This document shows, one piece after another, positions 1 to 6,880 of a stretch of 34,734 nucleotides of DNA (its first letter is position 1; each line of letters starts with the position of its first letter). This DNA is from Xanthomonas sp. Leaf148 (GTDB lineage: Bacteria > Pseudomonadota > Gammaproteobacteria > Xanthomonadales > Xanthomonadaceae), in contig NZ_LMOP01000008.1 in NCBI RefSeq assembly GCF_001423585.1, forward strand, positions 1,832,927-1,867,660, read 5' to 3'. The notes beneath the pieces are model-generated. The model was not told the origin of the DNA. It ran no database searches and worked only from the letters and a program-made list of their open reading frames with translations. The position numbers were made by a program, and so were the translations under genes.

Positions 1-22
1 TCGCCCGGTACCCCCAAACCCC

Positions 23-60
23 AGCCCCTCACTCGCAGGGAGAGGGGCTTTGAATCTTTT
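23..60 (+). terminator. Possible intrinsic terminator or Xanthomonas-type GC hairpin
   Basis: A perfect 8-bp stem (23-30 with 42-49, AGCCCCTC/GAGGGGCT) encloses an 11-base loop and is followed on the plus strand by a T-rich stretch ending at 60. It would serve a plus-strand gene left of the window. Read from the minus strand it has no U-tract, so it is a poor terminator for the DUF2272 gene. Similar GC-rich hairpins are common between Xanthomonas genes, so it may be only an intergenic repeat. Confidence 0.4.
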
Positions 61-61
61 C

Positions 62-1114
62 TCACCCAGGCTGCTGCGTCGGCGCCGGCTGCGTTTCCGG
101 GCGCGGCGGCACCACGCGTGGGAAACCTGGGGGCATCGTCTGCTCGGCAGGCGGTGCGGTGGGCACAGGCAGTGGTTCGGTTGGCGGTGGCGCCAGCATT
201 GCTGCGTCGGGACGCAGCTTCAGCAGTGCCGCCCAGTCGCGTCGGTTGAAGTCGCACAGTTCTTCGTGTGCCGGCGTGCATTCGCTTGCGACGCCAAGGC
301 TGTCTTCATTCTGATCCTGCGCGCTGTCGGACTGCGGCGTCGGCAATACCACACGGCCGGCGCGGTCCAGCGGCATCTTGCGCATCATGACGGTGTTGAA
401 CACGTTGCCGCCAATCAGATACAGCGTGCGATCGCCACCGACATTGGCGGCCACCACCACATCGCAATGCGATTGCCATGGCATCGGTGCGCTACCGCCC
501 AGCGCGGCCTTCAAACCCGCGTAGCCGAGTGCAACGTTGCGCCCACGCAGCAGGCATAGCAGATCGCCGGGTGCGGGTTTTTCCACCGCAGGGTCGGTGA
601 ACTGGTACGGGCCGGTGGCGCCGTCGTTGTACGCGCTGCGGATGTAATCCAGATGGCGTGCGGAGCGATGAAATCCGCTCAGTCTCGCTTGCGTCATCAC
701 CCATGAAATGAAGGCGGCCGACCACGGGTTGTCGATCAGGAACGCGCGACAGTCGCTGGCGGTGTAGCGGGTGCCATCCAGTGCGGCGCAGCTCGATGCG
801 CCGGGACGTCCGCCCATCGAGGCAAGCGTGCCGCTATCGCGCCAATAGCCCGCGACGCGTTGCCAGGCCACGACGCCATGGTCGGCGAGATAGCCGGATT
901 CGGCCTCGGTCACGCCCAGGCTGGCAAGGCGGCCTTTGGCGTCGATAAACGGGTGCTGCCATAGACGATGCTCATTGCAGGCCGTGCGCACGATGGCGAT
1001 GGCTGCAGGGCTGGTGCCGAAGCGCGGTGGCATATCGCACACTTCCGCAGCCGCAGCGCTGCCACCCAATCCTGCAAGCAGCAGGCACATCCACGGCCAG
1101 GGTCTTACGGTCAT
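62..1114 (-). CDS. DUF2272 domain protein, secreted
   Basis: A 350-residue protein of unknown function. Residues 1-22 form a Sec-type signal peptide (Arg, hydrophobic stretch, Ala-rich end). The DUF2272 hallmark is the block NPWSAAFISWVM at 129-140 followed by a conserved His and YI near 154-158. The layout recalls NlpC/CHAP-type folds but no catalytic Cys sits in that block, so no enzyme activity is claimed. The last 50 residues are very rich in Pro and look disordered. An AGGA ribosome site lies about 7 bases before the ATG. The gene is 63 bases downstream of nadC on the same strand and may be co-transcribed with it. The family call rests on the motif; the periplasmic location is inferred from the signal peptide. 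Confidence 0.75.
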   Translation of the reverse strand: MTVRPWPWMCLLLAGLGGSAAAAEVCDMPPRFGTSPAAIAIVRTACNEHRLWQHPFIDAKGRLASLGVTEAESGYLADHGVVAWQRVAGYWRDSGTLASMGGRPGASSCAALDGTRYTASDCRAFLIDNPWSAAFISWVMTQARLSGFHRSARHLDYIRSAYNDGATGPYQFTDPAVEKPAPGDLLCLLRGRNVALGYAGLKAALGGSAPMPWQSHCDVVVAANVGGDRTLYLIGGNVFNTVMMRKMPLDRAGRVVLPTPQSDSAQDQNEDSLGVASECTPAHEELCDFNRRDWAALLKLRPDAAMLAPPPTEPLPVPTAPPAEQTMPPGFPRVVPPRPETQPAPTQQPG

Positions 1115-1177
1115 CGAACATCCTGCACGAAATCAATCGCAGCAGGCTGACAGAGCAGCCTGCGCGCACGCGTGAAA

Positions 1178-2059
1178 TCAGCGCGGGGCCGGGCCGAGTT
1201 TGAGCGACAGATCCACCGCCTGCACATGCTTGGTCAGCCCGCCGATGGAAATGCAATCCACGCCGTCCTGCGCAATTGCGCGGATGCCGGCCAGGTCGAC
1301 GCTGCCGGAGACTTCCAGCGGGATACGTTGATCCACTGGCAACGCAGCGACGATACGCACGGCGTCGCGACGCATCGCCGGATCGAAGTCGTCGATGAGG
1401 ATGCGCGTGCAGCCCACCTGCAATGCCTCGCGCAGCTGCGCCAGCGTTTCCACCTCGACCACCAGCGGTAGCTGCGGTTGCTGGGCACGTGCCGCCTGCA
1501 CGGCTGCGCTCAACGAGCCGGCGGCGCGGATGTGATTTTCCTTGAGCATCACCGTGTCGAACAGGCCGATGCGGTGATTGTCGCCGCCGCCGCAGCGCAC
1601 TGCGTATTTCTGCGCCATGCGCAGGCCCGGCAGCGTCTTGCGCGTGTCCAGGATGCGGGCGCCGGTGCCGGCGACTGCGGCCACATAGGCCGCGGTGGTG
1701 GTAGCCGTGGCCGAAAGCGTCTGCAGAAAGTTGAGCGAGGTACGTTCGGCACTGACCAGGCTGCGGCTGCGACCTTGCAGGGTGGCCAGCACCGTGCCGG
1801 CGCTGACGTGCTGGCCTTCGTGCACGTGCCAGTCGATGCGCACCTGCGGGTCGAGCGCGCGATGCGTGGCATCGAACCAGGGCCGGCCGGCAATCACCGC
1901 ATCCTGCTTGCACAACAGATACGCACTGTCGGCTTGATCGGGAAGCAATGCGGCAGTTACATCGCCAGTACCGATGTCTTCGGCCAGCGCGCGCGCCACA
2001 TCGGCGTCGACCAACGTGGCTGGCGGCGCCTCCGGCACAGTGCGCACGGACGAATTCAC
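1178..2059 (-). CDS. nadC: Nicotinate-nucleotide pyrophosphorylase (carboxylating)
   Basis: Quinolinate phosphoribosyltransferase, which makes nicotinate mononucleotide from quinolinate and PRPP in de novo NAD synthesis, in the cytosol. Family blocks are clear: DIGTGDVTA near the N-terminus, TRKTLPGLR, RCGGGDNHR, the metal/substrate loop LFDTVMLKENHI, EVETLAQ, LIDDF, EVSGSV and the C-terminal ISIGGLTKHVQAVDLSLKL. The open frame runs on upstream to 2299, but the first 80 residues are Arg-rich low-complexity sequence that shadows the neighbouring gene. I chose GTG at 2059, which overlaps the stop of the Trm112-like gene as GTGA and gives 293 residues, the usual NadC length. Another GTG lies 15 bases further in. 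Translational coupling to the upstream gene is likely. Confidence 0.93.
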   Translation of the reverse strand: MNSSVRTVPEAPPATLVDADVARALAEDIGTGDVTAALLPDQADSAYLLCKQDAVIAGRPWFDATHRALDPQVRIDWHVHEGQHVSAGTVLATLQGRSRSLVSAERTSLNFLQTLSATATTTAAYVAAVAGTGARILDTRKTLPGLRMAQKYAVRCGGGDNHRIGLFDTVMLKENHIRAAGSLSAAVQAARAQQPQLPLVVEVETLAQLREALQVGCTRILIDDFDPAMRRDAVRIVAALPVDQRIPLEVSGSVDLAGIRAIAQDGVDCISIGGLTKHVQAVDLSLKLGPAPR

Positions 2060-2325
2060 TTGTCGGGAAAGTCGGTGATCTGGGCGGTGCCGATGGCTTC
2101 TTCGGCCAGCAGTACCGGAATGCCGTCGTCGACGCGGAAGATCTGCTTGCGGTCGCGGGTGATCAGGGCCTCGCGCAGCGGCTGGCTTTGCGCGGTACCG
2201 TCGGCGCGCTGCAGGTTTCCGGCGGCGATGGCGGTGTTGAGTGCTTCCAGGCCTTTGCCGTCCAGCAGCGAGAGTGGCTGGCGGGTGTCGGGCGAGCACA
2301 GCAGGTCGAGCAGTTTGCGATCCAT
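2056..2325 (-). CDS. Trm112-family (YcaR/UPF0434-like) small protein
   Basis: An 89-residue protein matching the Trm112/YcaR pattern: N-terminal MDRKLLDLLCSP and a C-terminal block IFRVDDGIPVLL. In eukaryotes Trm112 is a small partner that stabilises methyltransferases; the role of the bacterial form is poorly known. The usual zinc-knuckle CPxC pair is incomplete: Cys10 is present but the next position is Asp (CSPD), and no other Cys occurs, so zinc binding is unlikely. It heads the minus-strand group with nadC and overlaps it by 4 bases. No clear Shine-Dalgarno site precedes the ATG. Confidence 0.8.
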   Translation of the reverse strand: MDRKLLDLLCSPDTRQPLSLLDGKGLEALNTAIAAGNLQRADGTAQSQPLREALITRDRKQIFRVDDGIPVLLAEEAIGTAQITDFPDK

Positions 2326-2332
2326 CGAAGTC

Positions 2333-2359
2333 TTGTCTTGCGTGGAGATTGGCTAGAAT
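2333..2359 (+). promoter_or_regulatory. Candidate sigma-70 promoter for purEK
   Basis: TTGTCT (2333-2338) and TAGAAT (2354-2359) are separated by 15 bases, slightly short, ending 24 bases before the purE ATG. The 58-base gap is shared with the divergent Trm112-like gene, so opposing promoters probably overlap here. No PurR-like operator was recognised. Confidence 0.45.
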
Positions 2360-2383
2360 ACGTCTTTACCGCAGGGCAGGGCC

Positions 2384-2887
2384 ATGACCTCCAACCACTC
2401 CGCGCCGCTGGTCGGCATCGTGATGGGCTCCCGTTCGGATTGGGAGACCATGCAACACGCAGCTCAGAAGCTCGATGCGCTGGGCGTGCCGTACGAAGTC
2501 AAGGTGGTGTCGGCGCACCGCACGCCCGATGTGCTGTTCACCTACGCCGAGCAGGCGGGCGCGCGTGGGTTGCGCGCCATCATTGCCGGTGCCGGCGGTG
2601 CGGCGCACCTGCCGGGCATGCTGGCGGCCAAGACGGCGGTGCCGGTGCTGGGCGTGCCAGTGCAGTCCAAGGCGCTCAACGGCATGGATTCATTGCTGTC
2701 GATCGTGCAGATGCCGGCGGGCATCCCAGTGGCCACGTTTGCGATCGGCAATGCCGGCGCTGCCAATGCGGCGTTGTTCGCGGCTGCGATGCTGGCGCCG
2801 GAGCAGGCGCAGATCGGCCAGGCACTGGCGCAGTTCCGTGCCAAGCAGACCGATGATGTGATGGCCAGCGACGACCCGCGCCAATGA
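2384..2887 (+). CDS. purE: N5-carboxyaminoimidazole ribonucleotide mutase
   Basis: Class I PurE, 167 residues. It moves the carboxyl group of N5-CAIR to carbon 4 to give CAIR in purine synthesis, after PurK has made N5-CAIR. The N-terminal block [11 protein letters not shown] (11-21) binds the phosphate, SAHRTPD (43-49) includes the catalytic His45, and [12 protein letters not shown] and [13 protein letters not shown] are typical. The length fits octameric bacterial PurE. The stop overlaps the purK start as ATGA, showing tight translational coupling. Nothing abnormal is seen. Confidence 0.96.
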   Translation: MTSNHSAPLVGIVMGSRSDWETMQHAAQKLDALGVPYEVKVVSAHRTPDVLFTYAEQAGARGLRAIIAGAGGAAHLPGMLAAKTAVPVLGVPVQSKALNGMDSLLSIVQMPAGIPVATFAIGNAGAANAALFAAAMLAPEQAQIGQALAQFRAKQTDDVMASDDPRQ

Positions 2888-4029
2888 CCACAGTTGGAAT
2901 TCTGGGAGGCGGCCAGTTGGCGCGCATGCTGGTGCTGGCCGGCGCGCCGCTTGGGCTGCGGTTTGCAGTGTTCGACCCGGCAGCCGATGCCTGCGCAGGG
3001 CAGGTGGCGCCGCTGCAGGTGGGCGCGTTCGACGATGCTGCCGCGCTCGCTGCGTTCGCCGCGCAGGTGGATGTGATCACCTTCGATTTCGAGAACGTGC
3101 CCGCGGCCAGCGCGCAGCAACTTGCTGCGCAGGTGCCGGTGTTTCCGCGCCCGGATGCCTTGGCGGTGGCGCAAGACCGGTTGAGCGAAAAAACCTTGTT
3201 CCGCGAACTGGGTATTCCGGTGCCGGAGTTTGCTGCCATCGACGACCGCGCAGGGCTTGATGCTGCGTTGGCGCGTATCGGTGCGCCGTGCGTCCTCAAG
3301 ACGCGCCGCTTCGGTTATGACGGCAAGGGCCAGTTCCGCATCAAGACGCTTGCCGATGCCGATGCGGCATGGACTGCGCTGGGTGCACAGGCTGCCAAGG
3401 TCGGGCTGATTCTTGAGGCATTCGTGCCATTTCAACGCGAAGTCAGCGTGGTAGCGGTGCGGGGCCGCGATGGCGAATTCCGTGCGTGGCCGCTGACCGA
3501 AAACTGGCATGTCGATGGCGTGCTGTCGGCCAGTCTTGCGCCTGCCAATGTGGACGCAACGTTGCAGGAGGTCGCCGAAGCACACGCGCGTGCCATTGCC
3601 GACACGCTCGACTACGTGGGCGTGTTCGCCCTGGAGCTGTTCGTGCGCGATGGCACACTGCTCGCCAACGAAATCGCCCCGCGCGTGCACAATTCCGGCC
3701 ACTGGACCATCGAGGGCGCGGAAACCTCCCAGTTCGAAAATCACCTGCGCGCTGTGCTCGGGTTGCCGTTGGGCAGCACCACGATGCGCGGCCATGCCTG
3801 CATGCTCAACTGGTTGGGTGCTATGCCGGACGCTGAGGCATTTCTGGCTGTGCCCGGCGGGCATTGGCACGACTACGGCAAACAGTCGCGCGATGGTCGC
3901 AAGGTGGGCCACGCAACGCTGCGTGCCGATACGCCGCAGATGCTGGTACAGGCGCTGGTCGAGGCCGGCATGGCGTTGCAGCGTAATGCGCACGTTGAAC
4001 CGGTGATTGCGCGCTTGCGCGAAGGCTGA
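2884..4029 (+). CDS. purK: N5-carboxyaminoimidazole ribonucleotide synthase
   Basis: ATP-grasp enzyme of 381 residues that converts AIR, bicarbonate and ATP to N5-CAIR, the substrate of PurE. It begins with the nucleotide-binding-like loop [12 protein letters not shown] (5-16), has the ATP-grasp strand [15 protein letters not shown], and the active-site blocks [13 protein letters not shown] and [10 protein letters not shown]. The C-terminal [17 protein letters not shown] segment is also typical. It shares four bases with purE, so the two form one operon. The 122-base gap to the convergent sod gene holds no strong terminator; only a weak 5-bp CGCGA/TCGCG dyad is present near 4040-4065. Confidence 0.96.
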   Translation: MTTVGILGGGQLARMLVLAGAPLGLRFAVFDPAADACAGQVAPLQVGAFDDAAALAAFAAQVDVITFDFENVPAASAQQLAAQVPVFPRPDALAVAQDRLSEKTLFRELGIPVPEFAAIDDRAGLDAALARIGAPCVLKTRRFGYDGKGQFRIKTLADADAAWTALGAQAAKVGLILEAFVPFQREVSVVAVRGRDGEFRAWPLTENWHVDGVLSASLAPANVDATLQEVAEAHARAIADTLDYVGVFALELFVRDGTLLANEIAPRVHNSGHWTIEGAETSQFENHLRAVLGLPLGSTTMRGHACMLNWLGAMPDAEAFLAVPGGHWHDYGKQSRDGRKVGHATLRADTPQMLVQALVEAGMALQRNAHVEPVIARLREG

Positions 4030-4151
4030 GTGTCAATCGCGACGCAGCAGTGCGGTATCGCGAGGGTTGTGGTGCCGACTGCGTGCGCTTCGATTGAGTG
4101 CGCGCAGGTGGGTGCATCGGTGAGCGATCCGTTGCTAACGAGACGCGCCTG

Positions 4152-4730
4152 CTAGCCCAACCGGCTGGCGACAAAATCCCAGTTGATCAGCTTCCAGAAT
4201 GCCTCCAGGTACTGCGCACGGTCTTGCTGGTAATCCAGGTAGTACGCGTGTTCCCAGAGGTCGCACGCCAGCAGCGGCGTATCCGGCCCGGTCTGCGGGG
4301 TCGACGCATTGGGCGTGGCGACAACGGCCAATGCGCCGTCCGGACGCTGCACCAGCCATACCCAGCCCGAGCCGAAGCTGCTCAAGGCGACGCGATTGAA
4401 TTCCTGCTTGAAGTGCACGAAATCGCCAAAGGATGTGCCGATGCTGTCGGCCAGCTTGCCGAGCGGCTCGCCGCCGCCGCGTGGCCGCAGGCATTGCCAA
4501 TAGAAATTGTGGTTCCACACCTGCGCGGCCAGATGAAACAGCGTGCCGTGCGCCTGCGCGATGATCTCTTCCAGCGTCAGCTCGGCAAACTCGCTGCCTT
4601 CGATGCGCGTATTGAGCCGTTCGACCTCGCCGCGATGACAGACGCCGTGGTGCGCCTCCAGGGTCGCGGACGAGAGATGCGGCTCCAGAGCGGCGCGGGA
4701 GTAGGGCAGTGCAACGTGTTCGATCGGCAT
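4152..4730 (-). CDS. sodB: Iron-type superoxide dismutase with altered gateway residues
   Basis: A 192-residue Fe/Mn-SOD-family protein that would convert superoxide to peroxide in the cytosol. The N-terminal PYSRAALEPHLS, the Fe-type block AAQVWNHNFYW (Gln as in Fe-SOD), GGGEPLGKLADSIGTSFG, FGSGWVWLV and DLWEHAYYLDYQ are clear. The four metal ligands are present: His27, the His of WNHNFYW, and Asp and His of DLWEHAYY. By ungapped alignment with E. coli SodB, however, the conserved gateway residues are changed: E. coli His30 (mature numbering) is Cys31 and Tyr34 is Glu35, in HHGVCHRGEV where the family has HHQTYV. The codons confirm this. The enzyme may be slow or altered. It is transcribed toward purK and divergently from grxD. 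Confidence 0.9.
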   Translation of the reverse strand: MPIEHVALPYSRAALEPHLSSATLEAHHGVCHRGEVERLNTRIEGSEFAELTLEEIIAQAHGTLFHLAAQVWNHNFYWQCLRPRGGGEPLGKLADSIGTSFGDFVHFKQEFNRVALSSFGSGWVWLVQRPDGALAVVATPNASTPQTGPDTPLLACDLWEHAYYLDYQQDRAQYLEAFWKLINWDFVASRLG

Positions 4731-4756
4731 GATGGCAATGGCAGCGAAGGGAGTGC

Positions 4757-4785
4757 GGCGACAGGTCGCGCTGAAGGCTTACAAT
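4757..4785 (+). promoter_or_regulatory. Candidate promoter for the grxD operon
   Basis: TACAAT at 4780-4785 is a good -10 box; the -35 region about 17 bases upstream is weak. It lies in the 121-base gap between sodB and grxD, which are divergent, and so would give a leader of roughly 60 bases for grxD. No OxyR or SoxR site was recognised despite the redox genes on both sides. Confidence 0.4.
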
Positions 4786-4851
4786 GCGCGCCTTTGCGGA
4801 AGTCTATCCGACCCGGCGGTCGGGCCTGCCGCTCCCAGTCAGGAGAGTCCA

Positions 4852-5172
4852 ATGCCGGTGATGGAACGGATCCAGGCCGAAGTCGAACAACACCCGATCG
4901 TGTTGTTCATGAAAGGCACCCCGCAGTTTCCGATGTGCGGGTTTTCCAGTCGCGCAGTGCAGGCGTTGATCGCCGCTGGCGCAGACCAGGTGCGCACGGT
5001 CAACGTGCTGGAAGAACCCGAAGTGCGCGCCAATCTGCCGCGCTATTCCAACTGGCCGACCTTCCCGCAGTTGTTCATTCATGGCGAGTTGATCGGCGGG
5101 TGCGACATCACGCTGGAACTGTTTGAAGCCGGCGAGCTCAAGCGCATCGTCACCGAAGCGTACCAGCCGTGA
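4852..5172 (+). CDS. grxD: Monothiol glutaredoxin (Grx4 family)
   Basis: A 106-residue CGFS-type glutaredoxin, known as a cytosolic [2Fe-2S] carrier and partner of BolA rather than a general thiol reductase. The active site MCGFS places the single Cys at residue 29; KGTPQFP before it, WPTFPQLFIHGELIGGCDI (glutathione-binding TFPQ and GGCD) and the length are all canonical. The open frame extends to 4729, but AGGAGA at 4842-4847 sits 5 bases before the ATG at 4852 and the protein then begins exactly at the family start. It is first in a plus-strand operon with an SDR and a MarC protein, and its stop overlaps the next start as GTGA. Confidence 0.96.
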   Translation: MPVMERIQAEVEQHPIVLFMKGTPQFPMCGFSSRAVQALIAAGADQVRTVNVLEEPEVRANLPRYSNWPTFPQLFIHGELIGGCDITLELFEAGELKRIVTEAYQP

Positions 5173-5912
5173 CTGCAGTGCAGGGCCAGCCTCTCTCGCC
5201 ATCACTGACCGGGCGGGTCGTGCTGATCACCGGCGCGGCCGGCGGGCTGGGCACCGCTGCCGCACAGGCATGCGCATCCGCAGGGGCGACCGTGGTGCTG
5301 CTGGGCCGCAAACTGCGCCCGCTGGAGCGCGTCTACGATACCGTCGCCACGCTAGGGCCGGAGCCGTTGCTTTATCCGCTCGACCTGGCCGGGGCGACCC
5401 CGGAGGATTACGCTGCGTTGGCGCAGCGGCTGCAGTCAGAATTGGGCGGCGTCCACGGCCTGCTGCATTGCGCGGCCGAGTTCGGTGGGCTGACGCCCGC
5501 CGAACTTGCGGCACCTGCGGACTTCGCACGCAGCATCCACGTCAACCTCACCGCACGCGCCTGGTTGACTCAGGCCTGCCTGCCATTGATGCGGCAGCAG
5601 GACGACGCGGCCGTGGTCTTCGTCGTCGACGATGTCGTACGCGTCGGTCAGGCGTACTGGGGCGCATACGGCGCCGCCCAGCACGCACAGCTCGGCGTGA
5701 TCGCCAGCCTGCATCATGAAACTGCAGCCGGTCCGGTGCGTGTCCACGGCTTGCAACCTGGCCCCATGCGTACTGCGTTGCGCGCGCGCGCCTTTACCCA
5801 TCAGGAAGACAGCGAGGCGGCCGATCCTACCCGTTACGCGTCCGCCTGCGTCACCCTGTTGTCCATGGCAGGTGTCCCGTACCGCGGTGCGATCTGGAGC
5901 CCTTCCACATGA
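5169..5912 (+). CDS. YciK-like short-chain dehydrogenase, catalytic residues lost
   Basis: A 247-residue Rossmann protein of the SDR superfamily, most like YciK of E. coli. The cofactor loop TGAAGGLG (21-28) and the central Asn126 in IHVNLTA are kept. Aligned with YciK, the catalytic Ser is Asp154 (FVVDDVV in place of FTSSSVG) and the Lys of YxxxK is Gln171 (Tyr167-GAAQ). The NNAG-type motif is also changed (HCAAEF). It probably binds a nucleotide but does not carry out a normal SDR reaction, so no substrate is proposed. GTG start overlaps the grxD stop, and the stop overlaps the MarC start as ATGA. Confidence 0.85.
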   Translation: MTAVQGQPLSPSLTGRVVLITGAAGGLGTAAAQACASAGATVVLLGRKLRPLERVYDTVATLGPEPLLYPLDLAGATPEDYAALAQRLQSELGGVHGLLHCAAEFGGLTPAELAAPADFARSIHVNLTARAWLTQACLPLMRQQDDAAVVFVVDDVVRVGQAYWGAYGAAQHAQLGVIASLHHETAAGPVRVHGLQPGPMRTALRARAFTHQEDSEAADPTRYASACVTLLSMAGVPYRGAIWSPST

Positions 5913-6508
5913 CCATTCTGTCGGCGGCGTTGCTGCTGTTCCTGATTCTGGACCCGCTGGGCAACATCCCGGTCTTTCTCAGCGTGCTCAAGCCGTTGCC
6001 GCCGAAGCGTCAGCGCTTCGTGCTCGCACGCGAGCTGCTGATCGCGCTGTGTGTGCTGATGGCGTTCTTGTGGGGCGGCAAATACGCGCTGGAGTTGATG
6101 CATCTACGTCAGGAATCGGTGGCGATCGCCGGCGGCATCGTGCTGTTTTTGATCGGCATCCGCATGATCTTCCCGCGCCCGGAAGGCCTGATGGGCGAGA
6201 TCCCCGATGGCGAACCCTTCATTGTGCCGTTGGCCATCCCGCTGGTGGCCGGCCCGTCCGGTATGGCAGCGGTGATGCTGATGGGCAGCAACGAACCCAC
6301 GCGTCTTTGGGACTGGAGCCTGGCGCTGATGATCGCCTGGATCGGCGCTTCCACGATCCTGGCATCGGCACCATTGCTGTACAAATTGCTCGGCCACCGT
6401 GCACTGACCGCAATCGAGCGGCTGATGGGCATGCTGCTGGTCGCGATTTCGGTGCAGATGTTCCTGGACGGGTTGGGGACGTACTTCAAGCTGCCGGTGT
6501 CCATCTAA
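5909..6508 (+). CDS. MarC family integral membrane protein (YhgN-like)
   Basis: A 199-residue inner membrane protein with about six hydrophobic segments. The N-terminal FLILDPLGNIPVFLSVLK, the segment GGIVLFLIGIRMIFP and the second-half block PLAIPLVAGPSGMAAVML are MarC-family signatures. Function is unproven; the old link of MarC to multiple antibiotic resistance is not supported in E. coli. Starts with ATGA overlap to the SDR and ends the grxD operon. Downstream there is only a 5-bp CCGGG/CCCGG hairpin (6523-6537) without a U-run. Confidence 0.88.
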   Translation: MTILSAALLLFLILDPLGNIPVFLSVLKPLPPKRQRFVLARELLIALCVLMAFLWGGKYALELMHLRQESVAIAGGIVLFLIGIRMIFPRPEGLMGEIPDGEPFIVPLAIPLVAGPSGMAAVMLMGSNEPTRLWDWSLALMIAWIGASTILASAPLLYKLLGHRALTAIERLMGMLLVAISVQMFLDGLGTYFKLPVSI

Positions 6509-6880
6509 GGCGATTGTCATATCCGGGAACGACCCGGCCCTCGCCGCGTCTTGCGTGCGCGTTTGCGCAGAGTGGGCGAACGGCATTTCTGCCGGCTTGC
6601 CGCGCCTGAGAAACTCCCTGTCGAGACGCACGTCTCGCTCCCGCTGCGACCTTGCGCAGTCTGGCCGTTGCGCCGTCACATGCGAAGTTCATGTTGCAGT
6701 GCGCGAACTTTGTCACGCCGCCGTCACAATCAGGCCTTAGCGTGTTAATCTGTTGTTAACCGTTGCGGCAGCAACCAGCCGCGCGGCAAGGGACCCCAGA
6801 TCATCGGCAGCCCACCCCCGGGAACGGTTGGGCTGACTGCGCCTTTTTGTCACTGCCCAACCTGTATCGAGGCTACCGAA
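6509..6880. other. Intergenic region upstream of the TonB receptor
   Basis: 372 bases without a supportable gene. It contains a 16-base perfect dyad CGAGACG-CA-CGTCTCG (6622-6637), three GTCAC motifs (6674, 6712, 6723; the last two exactly 11 bases apart), a GTTAA-N7-TTAAC inverted repeat (6744-6760) that could hold a -10-like TTAATCT, and a 7-bp stem CAGCCCA/TGGGCTG (6808-6814, 6829-6835) followed by TTTTT at 6844-6848 in the presumed leader. The layout suggests a regulated promoter with a structured 5' leader for the receptor gene. Confidence 0.5.

Noticed and set aside
2060..2299. An 80-residue N-terminal extension of NadC
   Set aside because: It only overlaps the Trm112-like gene in another frame, is Arg-rich low complexity, and the GTG at 2059 gives the family length.
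972..2356. Long open frames on both strands across nadC (minus 972-1913, plus 1478-2356)
   Set aside because: They lie over nadC in other frames, lack motifs and are Arg/Ala-rich shadows.
2542..3993. A 483-codon open frame on the minus strand
   Set aside because: It is antisense to purE and purK, whose frames have full family motifs; the translated sequence has no recognisable pattern and is rich in His, Arg and Ala, as expected of a GC-rich shadow frame.
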